DNA from: Cellulomonas edaphi
Lineage (GTDB): Bacteria; Actinomycetota; Actinomycetes; Actinomycetales; Cellulomonadaceae
Length of the DNA: 64,000 nucleotides
Direction: 5' to 3'
Assembly (NCBI RefSeq): GCF_030362815.1
Contig: NZ_JAUCGR010000004.1
Span: forward strand, 116,435 to 180,434
The notes below the pieces were generated by a model. The model searched no databases and had not been told where the DNA came from. It was given only the letters and a program-made list of their open reading frames with translations. Numbering within the stretch: position 1 is the stretch's first letter; each line of letters begins with the position of its first letter. Positions 46,548 to 53,809 of this stretch are shown here, one piece after another. The translations under genes were made by a program, and so were the position numbers.

Positions 46548-46985
46548 TTACCGGCCCTCGATCGACGGCGGGTCGTCGTCCACGAGGGAGAGCAGCACCT
46601 CCGCCACGAGCGCGTCGGCGGAGGCGGTCACCTTGGCGAGCGGCTCCTGCCGTTCGCGCCGGTGCAGGTGCTGGACGAGCGTGAGCGCCTGGGACACCTT
46701 GTCTGCCCGCGCGAGCCAGCCGCGCGCGCGGGCCTCGTCGTGCTCGGAGGGCTCGTGCACGAGCACCCACTCGGCCTGCTCGCGCACCGAGACCATCGCC
46801 CGGCTGACCTTCTCCTCGGGCGTGCGGGCCCGCTGCGCCTCGGCGATGCGCCTCGAGGCCAGCGTCACCTGCTGCTGCACGCTCGCCTGCAGCTTCGGGT
46901 TGGCGGCCATGAAGGCCGCGATCCGCACCGCCGACTTCTTGGCCATGGGCCACGCCAGCGTCTTCGCCAGGCTGGACCACACCAT
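46548..46985 (-). CDS. Hypothetical helical protein, 145 residues
   Basis: No family is recognised. The sequence is soluble and largely alpha-helical (IAAFMAANPKLQASVQQQVTLASRRIAEAQRAR; ADKVSQALTLVQHLHRRERQEPLAKV), with acidic ending LVDDDPPSIEGR. GGAGGAG lies close before the ATG. It is the last of three minus-strand genes that include a coiled-coil membrane protein and a DUF5808 protein. Confidence 0.75.
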   Translation of the reverse strand: MVWSSLAKTLAWPMAKKSAVRIAAFMAANPKLQASVQQQVTLASRRIAEAQRARTPEEKVSRAMVSVREQAEWVLVHEPSEHDEARARGWLARADKVSQALTLVQHLHRRERQEPLAKVTASADALVAEVLLSLVDDDPPSIEGR

Positions 46986-47012
46986 GCGATCGCTCCTCCG
47001 GTTGCGCGCCGC

Positions 47013-47399
47013 TCAGGTCGTGCGGTCGCCCCGCTGCTCGTCCACGACGACGTCGGGGTCGATCCGGTCGGCGCTGCGCAGCTGGTCGTCGAGCTCGGAC
47101 CGCGCCCCCGTGGCCTCCTCGCCCCGGGCGCGCGCCTCGTTCTGCAGGGCTGCCGCGTCGGCGGCACGGGCGTCGGCCTCCGCCTGCGCGAGCCGGGCCT
47201 GGGCGTCGAGCCGCGCGGCCTCGGCCTCGCGGCGCTGGACCTCGACCTGGTCGACGGCCGCCTTCTCGCGGATCTCCTGGGCGCGGGCGCGCTCCACCTC
47301 GACGCGGCGTGCCCCCCGGCGCCGGCTCCACGCGACCGCGGCGACGACGAGCAGCACGACGACGACCGCGATGACGATCCACACGATGGGGTTGTCCAT
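47013..47399 (-). CDS. Small membrane protein with coiled coil
   Basis: A 128-residue protein. One N-terminal membrane helix (NPIVWIVIAVVVVLLVVAAVAWS) is followed by a basic stop-transfer run and about 70 residues of Ala/Arg/Glu coiled coil, then an acidic tail (LDDQLRSADRIDPDVVVDEQ). The shape recalls b-type ATPase subunits or envelope-stress proteins, but no family can be named. GGGAGG precedes the ATG. It stands 27 bases upstream of the 145-residue gene and is probably cotranscribed. Confidence 0.8.
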   Translation of the reverse strand: MDNPIVWIVIAVVVVLLVVAAVAWSRRRGARRVEVERARAQEIREKAAVDQVEVQRREAEAARLDAQARLAQAEADARAADAAALQNEARARGEEATGARSELDDQLRSADRIDPDVVVDEQRGDRTT

Positions 47400-47497
47400 G
47401 AGACCGGCCTCCCTTGACCTTGGCTCCTTCGATTGGAGTGCCGCGGAAGGGTGTGCGCAACCCGAGCGCCGCCGGCAGGGGCGGCGTGACGGTGGAT

Positions 47498-47512
47498 CCG
47501 GCGGGTCGCCGG
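47498..47512 (-). terminator. Hairpin after the DUF5808 gene
   Basis: CCGGCG and CGCCGG pair around GGT directly after the DUF5808 stop codon. A second GC-rich inverted repeat lies 20 bases further on. Either could end the transcript. Confidence 0.5.
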
Positions 47513-47517
47513 GGCGG

Positions 47518-47829
47518 TCAGGCCGCCGCGATCCGCTTGCGCGCGACCGAGACGAGCTTGCCCACGTTGAGCGTCCAGCCAACCCCGAACACCTTCGGGT
47601 TGATGACCCGCGAGCCCTCCGGATCCCACAGGCGCTGCTTGGCCCGGGCGAGCGTGGGGACGCGGAAGTCGTAGGGCACGAAGCCCACGACCACCCCGTG
47701 CCACTCGCGCTCGTCGGCGGGGGTGCGCACCTCCTTGGCGATGGCTGCGAGCGCCAGGCCGAAGGTGACCACGCGGATCAGCCGCTGCAGGTCGCGCGGC
47801 TTCTTGCGGTGCTTGTCGTTCGAGGACAT
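47518..47829 (-). CDS. DUF5808 protein
   Basis: A 103-residue protein with a basic N-terminus (MSSNDKHRKKPRDLQ), a short hydrophobic stretch (VVTFGLALAAIA) and a C-terminal domain reading WDPEGSRVINPKVFGVGWTLNVGKL, which matches the DUF5808 pattern in which a Phe-Gly-x-Gly-(W/Y)-T-x-N block recurs. In larger proteins this domain follows membrane helices. Its function is unknown. The ATG follows GGGAGCCGAG. Confidence 0.75.
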   Translation of the reverse strand: MSSNDKHRKKPRDLQRLIRVVTFGLALAAIAKEVRTPADEREWHGVVVGFVPYDFRVPTLARAKQRLWDPEGSRVINPKVFGVGWTLNVGKLVSVARKRIAAA

Positions 47830-48147
47830 CTCGGCTCCCTGCGCTGGTCGGAGGACTCCACTATCCACCCGGGGGGCCCGTGTGTGACCTCGGTCTCGTC
47901 GGGTCGATCTGGGAAGAAGGTCCCACGGGCTCGCGTTGGGCACCAACGGCCGGAGAAGACCGGCACCTGTCACCCACACCCGGGAGCCGCACCACGTGAG
48001 CACGTGGAACCTGACCGAGCGTCGCGCCGTCGACCTGCGTCGTGTCGCCAGCGCGCTGTGTCCGCGCACCTCTCGCTGACCCCAGCGCACACGTCCCCCG
48101 AACAGACCTCTCGGCGCAGCCCATCGGCGCGCCACCGAAAGGCCACC
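47830..48147. other. 318-base divergent intergenic region
   Basis: This region separates the DUF5808 gene from the symporter. It holds one strong palindrome (listed separately) and a GAAAGG site before the symporter GTG. No promoter hexamers or small gene stand out. Confidence 0.6.
47992..48007. promoter_or_regulatory. Palindrome CCACGTGAGCACGTGG
   Basis: Perfect 7-base arms CCACGTG/CACGTGG flank AG, 140 bases before the symporter start. Each arm holds the CACGTG core. It is a likely operator for a dimeric regulator of the symporter; the protein is unknown. Confidence 0.55.
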
Positions 48148-49554
48148 GTGTCTGACACCACCACCGCGCCCACGCGGCGTCTTCGTCTTCCGTCCTTCAC
48201 CGTCCAGGTGCTGCTGGGGCTCGGCCTCGGCGTGCTCCTGGGCTGGATCGCCCTGCAGATGGGCGAGACGGCCTCGGGCGACCCGAACTGGCTGACCACC
48301 ACGCTGGACACCATCGGTTCCTCGTTCGTCACCATGCTCAAGGCCATCGTGCCGCCGCTGGTGTTCCTCGCAATCGTCACCTCGATCGCCAACCTGCAGC
48401 AGGTCACCAACGCCGCGCGGCTCGCGTGGCAGACGCTGCTGTGGTTCGCCATCACCGCGGCGATCTCCGTGGCGGTCGGCATCGGCCTGGGCCTGCTGTT
48501 CCAGCCCGGTGCCCACTCCACGCTCAGCGCCGAGGCGGGCGAGGAGGCGGGCGTGAGCGCGAGCTGGCTCGACTTCCTCGACGGGCTCATCCCGGGCAAC
48601 TTCCTGGGCCTGGGCGCGAGCACGGACGCGTCCGTCACCGCGGGCGCGGTCGACGCGAAGACGTCGATCTCGTTCAACGTGCTCCAGATCGTCGTCATCG
48701 CGATCGTCGTCGGCATCGCGGCGCTGCGCACGGGCAAGGCCGCCGAGCCGTTCCTGGGCTTCACGCGGTCGGCTCTCGCGATCGTCCAGAAGGTGCTGTG
48801 GTGGGTCATCCGCCTCGCCCCGCTGGGCACCCTGGGCCTGATCGGCCGCGCCGTGGCCACGTACGGGTGGGACCTGCTGGCCCCGCTCGGCTCGTTCGCG
48901 GCCGCGATCTACGTCGGCCTCGCCATCGTGCTGTTCGTCGTCTACCCGGTGATCCTGCGGACCAACGGCCTGCGGATCTCCAGCTTCTTCCGCGGCGCGT
49001 GGCCGGCCATCCAGCTCGCGTTCGTCTCCCGCTCGTCGGTGGGCACGCTGCCGCTGACCGAGCGCGTGGTCGAGCGGAACCTCGGCGTGCCGCGGTCCTA
49101 CGCCTCGTTCGCCGTCCCGCTGGCGGCGACCACCAAGATGGACGGCTGCGCCTCGATCTACCCGGCCATCTCCGCGATCTTCGTGGCGCAGATCTTTGGC
49201 ATCCACCTGTCGCTGACCGACTACCTGCTGATCGCGTTCGTGTCGGTGGTCGGCTCGGCCGCCACCGCCGGCCTCACCGGTGCGGTGGTCATGCTGACGC
49301 TGACGCTCTCCACCCTGGGCCTGCCGCTGGCCGGTGTGGGTCTGCTGCTCGCGATCGACCCGATCCTCGACATGGGCCGCACCGCGGTCAACGTGGCGGG
49401 GCAGGCGCTCGTGCCGACCGTCGTGGCCAAGCGCGAGGGCATCCTCGACCTGCAGCAGTACGAGTCCGCATCCGCGGAGGACCTGTTCAAGGACGACGCG
49501 GTGACGGACGCACCGGCTGAGTCGGCCGACCGGGAGCTCGAGCCCGCACGCTGA
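48148..49554 (+). CDS. Dicarboxylate/amino acid:cation symporter (DAACS family)
   Basis: A 468-residue transporter of the GltP/DctA fold for acidic substrates such as glutamate, aspartate or C4-dicarboxylates. Features are the N-terminal LGLGLGVLLGW helix, VTMLKAIVPPLVFLAIVTSI, the HP1 loop SRSSVGTLPLTERV, and a motif AATTKMDGCASIYP in helix 7 where most relatives read NMDGT. The C-terminal helix 8 (DPILDMGRTAVNVAGQAL) has the substrate-binding Asp and Arg. The GTG start follows GAAAGG. It stands alone with a strong terminator. Confidence 0.93.
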   Translation: MSDTTTAPTRRLRLPSFTVQVLLGLGLGVLLGWIALQMGETASGDPNWLTTTLDTIGSSFVTMLKAIVPPLVFLAIVTSIANLQQVTNAARLAWQTLLWFAITAAISVAVGIGLGLLFQPGAHSTLSAEAGEEAGVSASWLDFLDGLIPGNFLGLGASTDASVTAGAVDAKTSISFNVLQIVVIAIVVGIAALRTGKAAEPFLGFTRSALAIVQKVLWWVIRLAPLGTLGLIGRAVATYGWDLLAPLGSFAAAIYVGLAIVLFVVYPVILRTNGLRISSFFRGAWPAIQLAFVSRSSVGTLPLTERVVERNLGVPRSYASFAVPLAATTKMDGCASIYPAISAIFVAQIFGIHLSLTDYLLIAFVSVVGSAATAGLTGAVVMLTLTLSTLGLPLAGVGLLLAIDPILDMGRTAVNVAGQALVPTVVAKREGILDLQQYESASAEDLFKDDAVTDAPAESADRELEPAR

Positions 49555-49560
49555 CCGACC

Positions 49561-49598
49561 ACGACGATGCACCCGCCCCGCGGCGGGTGCATCGTCGT
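49561..49598. terminator. Terminator between symporter and TerD genes
   Basis: A 17-base perfect stem (ACGACGATGCACCCGCC and its complement) closes on CCGC. It begins 7 bases after the symporter stop and ends 7 bases before the TerD stop, so it serves both convergent genes. Confidence 0.88.
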
Positions 49599-49604
49599 CG
49601 GTGC

Positions 49605-50240
49605 CTACTTCTTCTGGCCCTTGGGCCCGATGTCCATCGTCACGACGTCGCCGACGTAGCCGATCCGGTGCTCGGAGTGCTTCTTGGAGTAGAGCTCGAG
49701 GTTGACCACCGTGAACGTGCGGTCCTCGTTGAGGAGGACCTCGCCGAAGCACAGCGTGTACTGGCTCCACTTCGCGCTCGCGTCGGCCGCCGCCAGGCCG
49801 ACCACCTGACCGCCGTTGGTGATGGTCACGTAGCAGCCGTACTTGCGGAAGCTGCCCATCCCGTTCTCGAGCGCGGAGTAGCTCGACAGCGCCACCGACG
49901 CGATGTCGGGGTGCCACGTGATCGTCACGGTCTCGAGCGCACCCGCCTGGCGGATGTCGCCCGAGTGCCGCACCGCGCCGTCGGCGGTCGCCAGCACCTC
50001 GTCGGCGTTGGCGGCACCGACGTACACCACGCGGCCGTCCCGGTAGCGGACCAGAGCCTTGAGGTCGTAGTCCTTGCCGGCGGCGGTCCACCCGTTGCTC
50101 GCCTCGATGGTGGGCGACTTGGTCAGGGTGATCCGGGCGCCCTTGCTCAGGCTCACGGGGCCGTCCCCGGAGGCGGGCGCCTGCACCGGCGCGGCCGGGG
50201 TGGGGGCAGCGGGCTGCTGCGAGCGGGAGAACAGGCCCAT
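49605..50240 (-). CDS. TerD-family calcium-binding stress protein
   Basis: A 211-residue member of the tellurite-resistance/TerD group, which bind calcium and act in general stress and membrane-associated functions. A low-complexity Pro/Ala N-terminus is followed by one TerD domain (SLSKGARITLTKSPTIEASNGW, VRYRDGRVVYVGAAN, GSFRKYGCYVTITNGG, KKHSEHRIGYVGDVVTMDIG). It resembles stand-alone streptomycete copies rather than the clustered ter operon; no terC, terB or terZ is near. GAGGAG precedes the ATG. Confidence 0.88.
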   Translation of the reverse strand: MGLFSRSQQPAAPTPAAPVQAPASGDGPVSLSKGARITLTKSPTIEASNGWTAAGKDYDLKALVRYRDGRVVYVGAANADEVLATADGAVRHSGDIRQAGALETVTITWHPDIASVALSSYSALENGMGSFRKYGCYVTITNGGQVVGLAAADASAKWSQYTLCFGEVLLNEDRTFTVVNLELYSKKHSEHRIGYVGDVVTMDIGPKGQKK

Positions 50241-50347
50241 CGAGACTCCTCGGTGCGTGAACGGGTACCCGGATCACCGTAGGGCTCATAGCCGGCGCAC
50301 AGGGTGTACTCGGCGCCCTCGGAGGGTCTCGCGCCAGGATTCCCGTC

Positions 50348-51706
50348 ATGACGACGACGCGCATCGCCCCCGTGGGCGCCGCCCTGCGGTCCGCTCCCGC
50401 GCCTCGCCGGGTCTCGGGCGCCCTGGTCGGCACCTGGCTCGGGTCCTTCGCGGTGCTCGCCTTCTGGTGGCAGGCCGTCTCGCCGGCCGTCGCCTCCGCA
50501 CCGGGCGGCGCGCTCACGAGCGTGGGGGAGCTGGCGGGCCTGCTCGCGTCGTTCCTGGTGTGCGTGCAGGTGCTGCTCGTCGCCCGGGTGCCGTGGTTCG
50601 AGAGGTCGGTCGGCTTCGACCGGCTGGTCTCCTGGCACCGCTCGCTCGGCACGACGGTGGTGCTGTTGGTGGTCACCCACGTGCTGCTCATGATCGTCGG
50701 CGGCGCCCTGCTCGACGGGGTCTCGGTGTGGGCCGAGGTGCCCGGCGTGCTGCGGACGCAGCCCTACCTGTGGTGGGCGGTGGTCGGCACGGGCCTGTTC
50801 CTCGCCGTGGGGCTGTCGAGCGCGCGGCTCGCCCGGAGGCGGCTGTGCTACGAGGTCTGGTTCGCCCTCCACGTGACGATCTACGCGGGTATCTTCCTCG
50901 CCTTCTTCCACCAGGTGGCCGGCGGGACGCACTTCGTCTCCTCGCCGCCTGCGCGCGCCGCCTGGATCGTCCTGTACAGCGCGACGGCCGCTGCGGTGCT
51001 GGTGTGGCGGGTGCTCCTGCCGGTCGTCCAGCACGGACGCCACGGGCTGCGGGTCGAGGCCGTGGTGCCCGAGGGGCCCGGGATGGTGAGCGTGTGGGTC
51101 ACCGGCACGGACGTGGCCCGCTTCGCGGCGCAGGGCGGCCAGCACTTCCTGGTCCGCTTCCTCGCCCGCGGGCACCTGGGCACGGCGCACCCGTACTCGC
51201 TGTCGACGGTGCCGAGCGCGGGCCGGATGCGCTTCACCATCGGCGCTCTGGGCGACCACTCCGCCGCGGTGGCCTCCGTCCCTCCCGGGACCCGCGTCCA
51301 GGTGGAGGGCCCCTTCGGCCGGTTCACCGCCGACCGGGCCACCACCCGCAAGGTGCTGCTCGTCGCCGGCGGGGCGGGCATCGGGCCCATCCGGGCGCTC
51401 GCCGAGGAGCTCGTGGTGCGCGGGTACGAGGTGGTGGTGGTGCACCGCGCGCACCGGAGCGAGGAGCTGGCGCTCGCGGCCGAGTTCACCGCGTCCCCCC
51501 GCCTGGCCTACCTGCCCGTGCCGGGACGCCGCGTGCAGCTGGGCTACGACCCGCTCGCGCCCGGGCCCCTCGCCGCGGCGGTGCCGGACATCGCGTCGCG
51601 TGATGTCTTCGTGTGCGGGCCGGCCCCGATGACCGAGACCGTCGTCCGCTCCGCGCGCGCCCTGGGTGTGCCCGCCGCGGCGATCCACCGAGAGGAGCTC
51701 TACTGA
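50348..51706 (+). CDS. Ferric-reductase-like flavohaem membrane oxidoreductase
   Basis: A 452-residue membrane protein that passes electrons from NAD(P)H through FAD and haem across the membrane. Six helices in the first 230 residues carry two His pairs (LVSWHRSLGTTVVLLVVTHVLLM and FALHVTIYAGIFLAFFHQ) for two haems. The FAD part has HPYSLSTVP, and the nucleotide part GGAGIGPIRAL and VFVCGPAPM. This is the Nox/ferric reductase layout. It leads a three-gene unit with an FMN-binding protein and ApbE, so it may feed electrons to an external flavin. Confidence 0.92.
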   Translation: MTTTRIAPVGAALRSAPAPRRVSGALVGTWLGSFAVLAFWWQAVSPAVASAPGGALTSVGELAGLLASFLVCVQVLLVARVPWFERSVGFDRLVSWHRSLGTTVVLLVVTHVLLMIVGGALLDGVSVWAEVPGVLRTQPYLWWAVVGTGLFLAVGLSSARLARRRLCYEVWFALHVTIYAGIFLAFFHQVAGGTHFVSSPPARAAWIVLYSATAAAVLVWRVLLPVVQHGRHGLRVEAVVPEGPGMVSVWVTGTDVARFAAQGGQHFLVRFLARGHLGTAHPYSLSTVPSAGRMRFTIGALGDHSAAVASVPPGTRVQVEGPFGRFTADRATTRKVLLVAGGAGIGPIRALAEELVVRGYEVVVVHRAHRSEELALAAEFTASPRLAYLPVPGRRVQLGYDPLAPGPLAAAVPDIASRDVFVCGPAPMTETVVRSARALGVPAAAIHREELY

Positions 51707-52311
51707 TGGCCGCACGACCGTGGCGCGGGACGCTGATCTACGCCGGGGCGGTCGCCGTGATCGCGGCCGCCGGGTTCGCCAGGTTCGCGGGGGTCCAGCC
51801 CGACGGGGCGATCGCGGCAGCCGGGGCAGCGGGCGCCGACGACTCGTCGAGCGGGCTCACGGCCGGGAGCACGCCGACCCGGGCCGCCGCGCCGGACACG
51901 AGCGCACCGGACGCGAGCGCGCCGGACGCGAGTGCACCGGAGGCGAGCGCGCCTGATGCGAGCGCGCCGGACGCCGGCACCGACGGCTCGTCCTCCGACC
52001 CGACTGCCACCGCCGCGCCCGACGCGTCCACCGGCGACGAGGTCACGATCGTCGGCGCGGCCGAGCAGACCCGGTACGGGGCGGTCCAGCTGTCGGTGAC
52101 CTTCTCCGGTGACTCGATCACCGACGTGCAGGCGCTCCAGTCGCCCGACCGGGAGCGCCGCAGCATGGAGATCTCCCAGCAGGCGATCCCGATGCTCACG
52201 CAGGAGGTGCTGGCCGCGCAGTCGGCGCAGATCGACACGATCTCGGGAGCGACCTACACCTCGGACGGCTACCGGCAGTCCTTGCAGTCGGCGATCGACC
52301 AGAGGGGCTGA
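51706..52311 (+). CDS. FMN-binding domain protein with flavinylation site
   Basis: A 201-residue exported protein: one N-terminal helix (IYAGAVAVIAAAGFARFA), a 60-residue Ala/Ser/Pro/Asp stalk with five SAPDA units, and a C-terminal FMN-binding domain (120-201) ending DTISGATYTSDGY. Thr183 in SGAT matches the S/T-G-A-T acceptor that ApbE modifies with covalent FMN. It overlaps the ferric reductase stop by one base and precedes apbE by 2 bases, making it the probable electron acceptor of the module. Confidence 0.92.
   Translation: MAARPWRGTLIYAGAVAVIAAAGFARFAGVQPDGAIAAAGAAGADDSSSGLTAGSTPTRAAAPDTSAPDASAPDASAPEASAPDASAPDAGTDGSSSDPTATAAPDASTGDEVTIVGAAEQTRYGAVQLSVTFSGDSITDVQALQSPDRERRSMEISQQAIPMLTQEVLAAQSAQIDTISGATYTSDGYRQSLQSAIDQRG
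51901..51975 (+). repeat. Five 15-base coding repeats (SAPDA)
   Basis: Five in-frame units encode SAPDA (one reads SAPEA). The DNA units differ at third positions, so the repeat is held at protein level more than by recent slippage. Confidence 0.85.
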
Positions 52312-52313
52312 GG

Positions 52314-53069
52314 GTGCGGCACTGCGAGACGGTGATGGGGATCCCCATGTCGCTGGACGTGCGCGGCGCGGACAGGCCGCAGGCCTGGGCGGCGGTTACC
52401 GAGGCGTTCGAGCTGCTGCACGCCGCCGATCGGAGGTTCGACCGGCGCAGGCCCGACAGCGAGGTGAGCCGCTACGGGCGGGGCGAGGTGCCGCCCGCAC
52501 TGATCTCCGACGAGCTCCGCGAGGTGCTCGCGCTCGCCGAGCGCACGACGGACGCGAGCGGGGGTGCGTTCTCCGTGCGGGCGCCCGACGGGTCGCTCGA
52601 CACCGACGGCGTGGTCAAGGGCTGGGCGGCGCAGCGCGCCGCCGACGTGCTCCGCGCCGCGGGCCTGACCCGGTTCTGCCTGAACGCGGGCGGAGACGTC
52701 GCGACCGCGGGCGAGCCCGAGCAAGGCCGCGGGTGGAACGTGGCGGTGCGTGACCCCGCGGACGCGCAGCGCTTCCTCGCGATCCTCGAGGTGCGCGACG
52801 GAGGCGTGGCGACCTCGGGCACCTACGAGCGCGGCGGTCACGTGTGGGACGGCCGGACGGGTGCGACCGCGGCGGGGCTGGTCTCCGCCACCGTCGTGGC
52901 CGCCGACCTGGTGACGGCCGACCTGCTCGCGACGTCGGTCCTCGCCCTGGGGCCCGACGGCATCGCGTGGGCGAGCGCGCACGGGGCGGCCGCCGTGATC
53001 GCGGTGCGCCCCGACGGCCAGGTGCTGACCGACCGTGCGGGCGCGTCCCTGCTGGGCACGTCCGTCTGA
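52314..53069 (+). CDS. apbE: FAD:protein FMN transferase
   Basis: Attaches FMN from FAD to the Thr of a SGAT motif in target proteins. The 251-residue product has ETVMGIPMSLDVRG, DRRFDRRRPDSEVSRYGRG, LDTDGVVKGWAAQRAADVL and LNAGGDVATAG, all ApbE blocks, and the C-terminal metal-site stretch DLVTADLLATSVLALG. It has no signal peptide or lipobox, unlike the proteobacterial enzyme, so it is cytoplasmic unless exported otherwise. The upstream FMN-binding protein is its evident substrate. Confidence 0.93.
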   Translation: MRHCETVMGIPMSLDVRGADRPQAWAAVTEAFELLHAADRRFDRRRPDSEVSRYGRGEVPPALISDELREVLALAERTTDASGGAFSVRAPDGSLDTDGVVKGWAAQRAADVLRAAGLTRFCLNAGGDVATAGEPEQGRGWNVAVRDPADAQRFLAILEVRDGGVATSGTYERGGHVWDGRTGATAAGLVSATVVAADLVTADLLATSVLALGPDGIAWASAHGAAAVIAVRPDGQVLTDRAGASLLGTSV

Positions 53070-53075
53070 GCAGAG

Positions 53076-53119
53076 GGGCCGGCTGTGCGCGCTGAGCCAG
53101 GCGGCCGGCCCGCGCGCAC
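53076..53119. terminator. Interleaved inverted repeats between convergent genes
   Basis: Two perfect 8-base pairs interlock: GGGCCGGC (53076) with GCCGGCCC (53104), and GTGCGCGC (53085) with GCGCGCAC (53112). The order is A, B, A', B'. The two stems either exclude each other or make a pseudoknot. It lies in the 59 bases between the apbE stop and the convergent hydrolase stop. Confidence 0.6.
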
Positions 53120-53128
53120 GGCCATGCG

Positions 53129-53809
53129 TCAGCGCGCCAGGTAGGACGCGATGAGCGCCGCGATCTCGCCCGGATGGCTCAGCGTCGCCAGGTGGCCGCC
53201 CGCGACGACGTCGGGCTCGATGCCGAGGCGCTCGCGCGTGACGCGGCGCTGGAGGTCGATCGGGAAGATCCGGTCGTCGCAACCGGTGATCGCGTGCACG
53301 GGCACGTCGGGCCAGGCGTCGAACGCGCAGGGCTGGGCGAACACCGCCTCGGACTGGGGACCGTCGTGGAGCGTCATCGCGCGCGCGAGGTCCTCGGGCA
53401 GGTCGTGGGTGAAGAAGCTGTCGTCGAACTCCGGGGACCAGCCGCCGCGTGCGGCCGCGTCCAGCCGGGCCTGCGTCGAGCCGACGGCGTCCGACCACTC
53501 GCCGGGCGTCTCGCCGGGGAGCGGGACCATGGCGCTGACCAGGACGATCATCCGGGTGGGGACGCGCCGGGCGACCAGCGGCGCGACGAACCCGCCGAGC
53601 GACTGCGCCGCGATCACCACGGGCCCGCGGCCGCCGATCGCCTCGGCCACCGTGTCGGCGTACTCGGCCAGGCCGCGCGCGTCGTCGCCCGTGGGGAGGT
53701 CGACCGCGAAGGCGTCGAACCCCTGAGCGCGCAGGTCCGCCTCGACCAGGTGCCAGTACCAGCCCGCGCCACCCGCGCCCGGGACGAGGACGATCGGGAT
53801 CCCCGTCAT
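53129..53809 (-). CDS. Alpha/beta hydrolase
   Basis: A 226-residue esterase-type hydrolase. It has VLVPGAGGAGWYW for the oxyanion loop, nucleophile Ser in AAQSLGGFVA, Asp in GCDDRIFPIDLQ and His in GGHLATLSHPGE. It resembles the EstC/methylketone-synthase-like group that includes methylesterases. Its start overlaps the stop of the acyl-CoA ligase gene by 4 bases (ATGA), so the two work together, perhaps on an aryl or alkyl ester that is then activated with CoA. Confidence 0.88.
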   Translation of the reverse strand: MTGIPIVLVPGAGGAGWYWHLVEADLRAQGFDAFAVDLPTGDDARGLAEYADTVAEAIGGRGPVVIAAQSLGGFVAPLVARRVPTRMIVLVSAMVPLPGETPGEWSDAVGSTQARLDAAARGGWSPEFDDSFFTHDLPEDLARAMTLHDGPQSEAVFAQPCAFDAWPDVPVHAITGCDDRIFPIDLQRRVTRERLGIEPDVVAGGHLATLSHPGEIAALIASYLAR

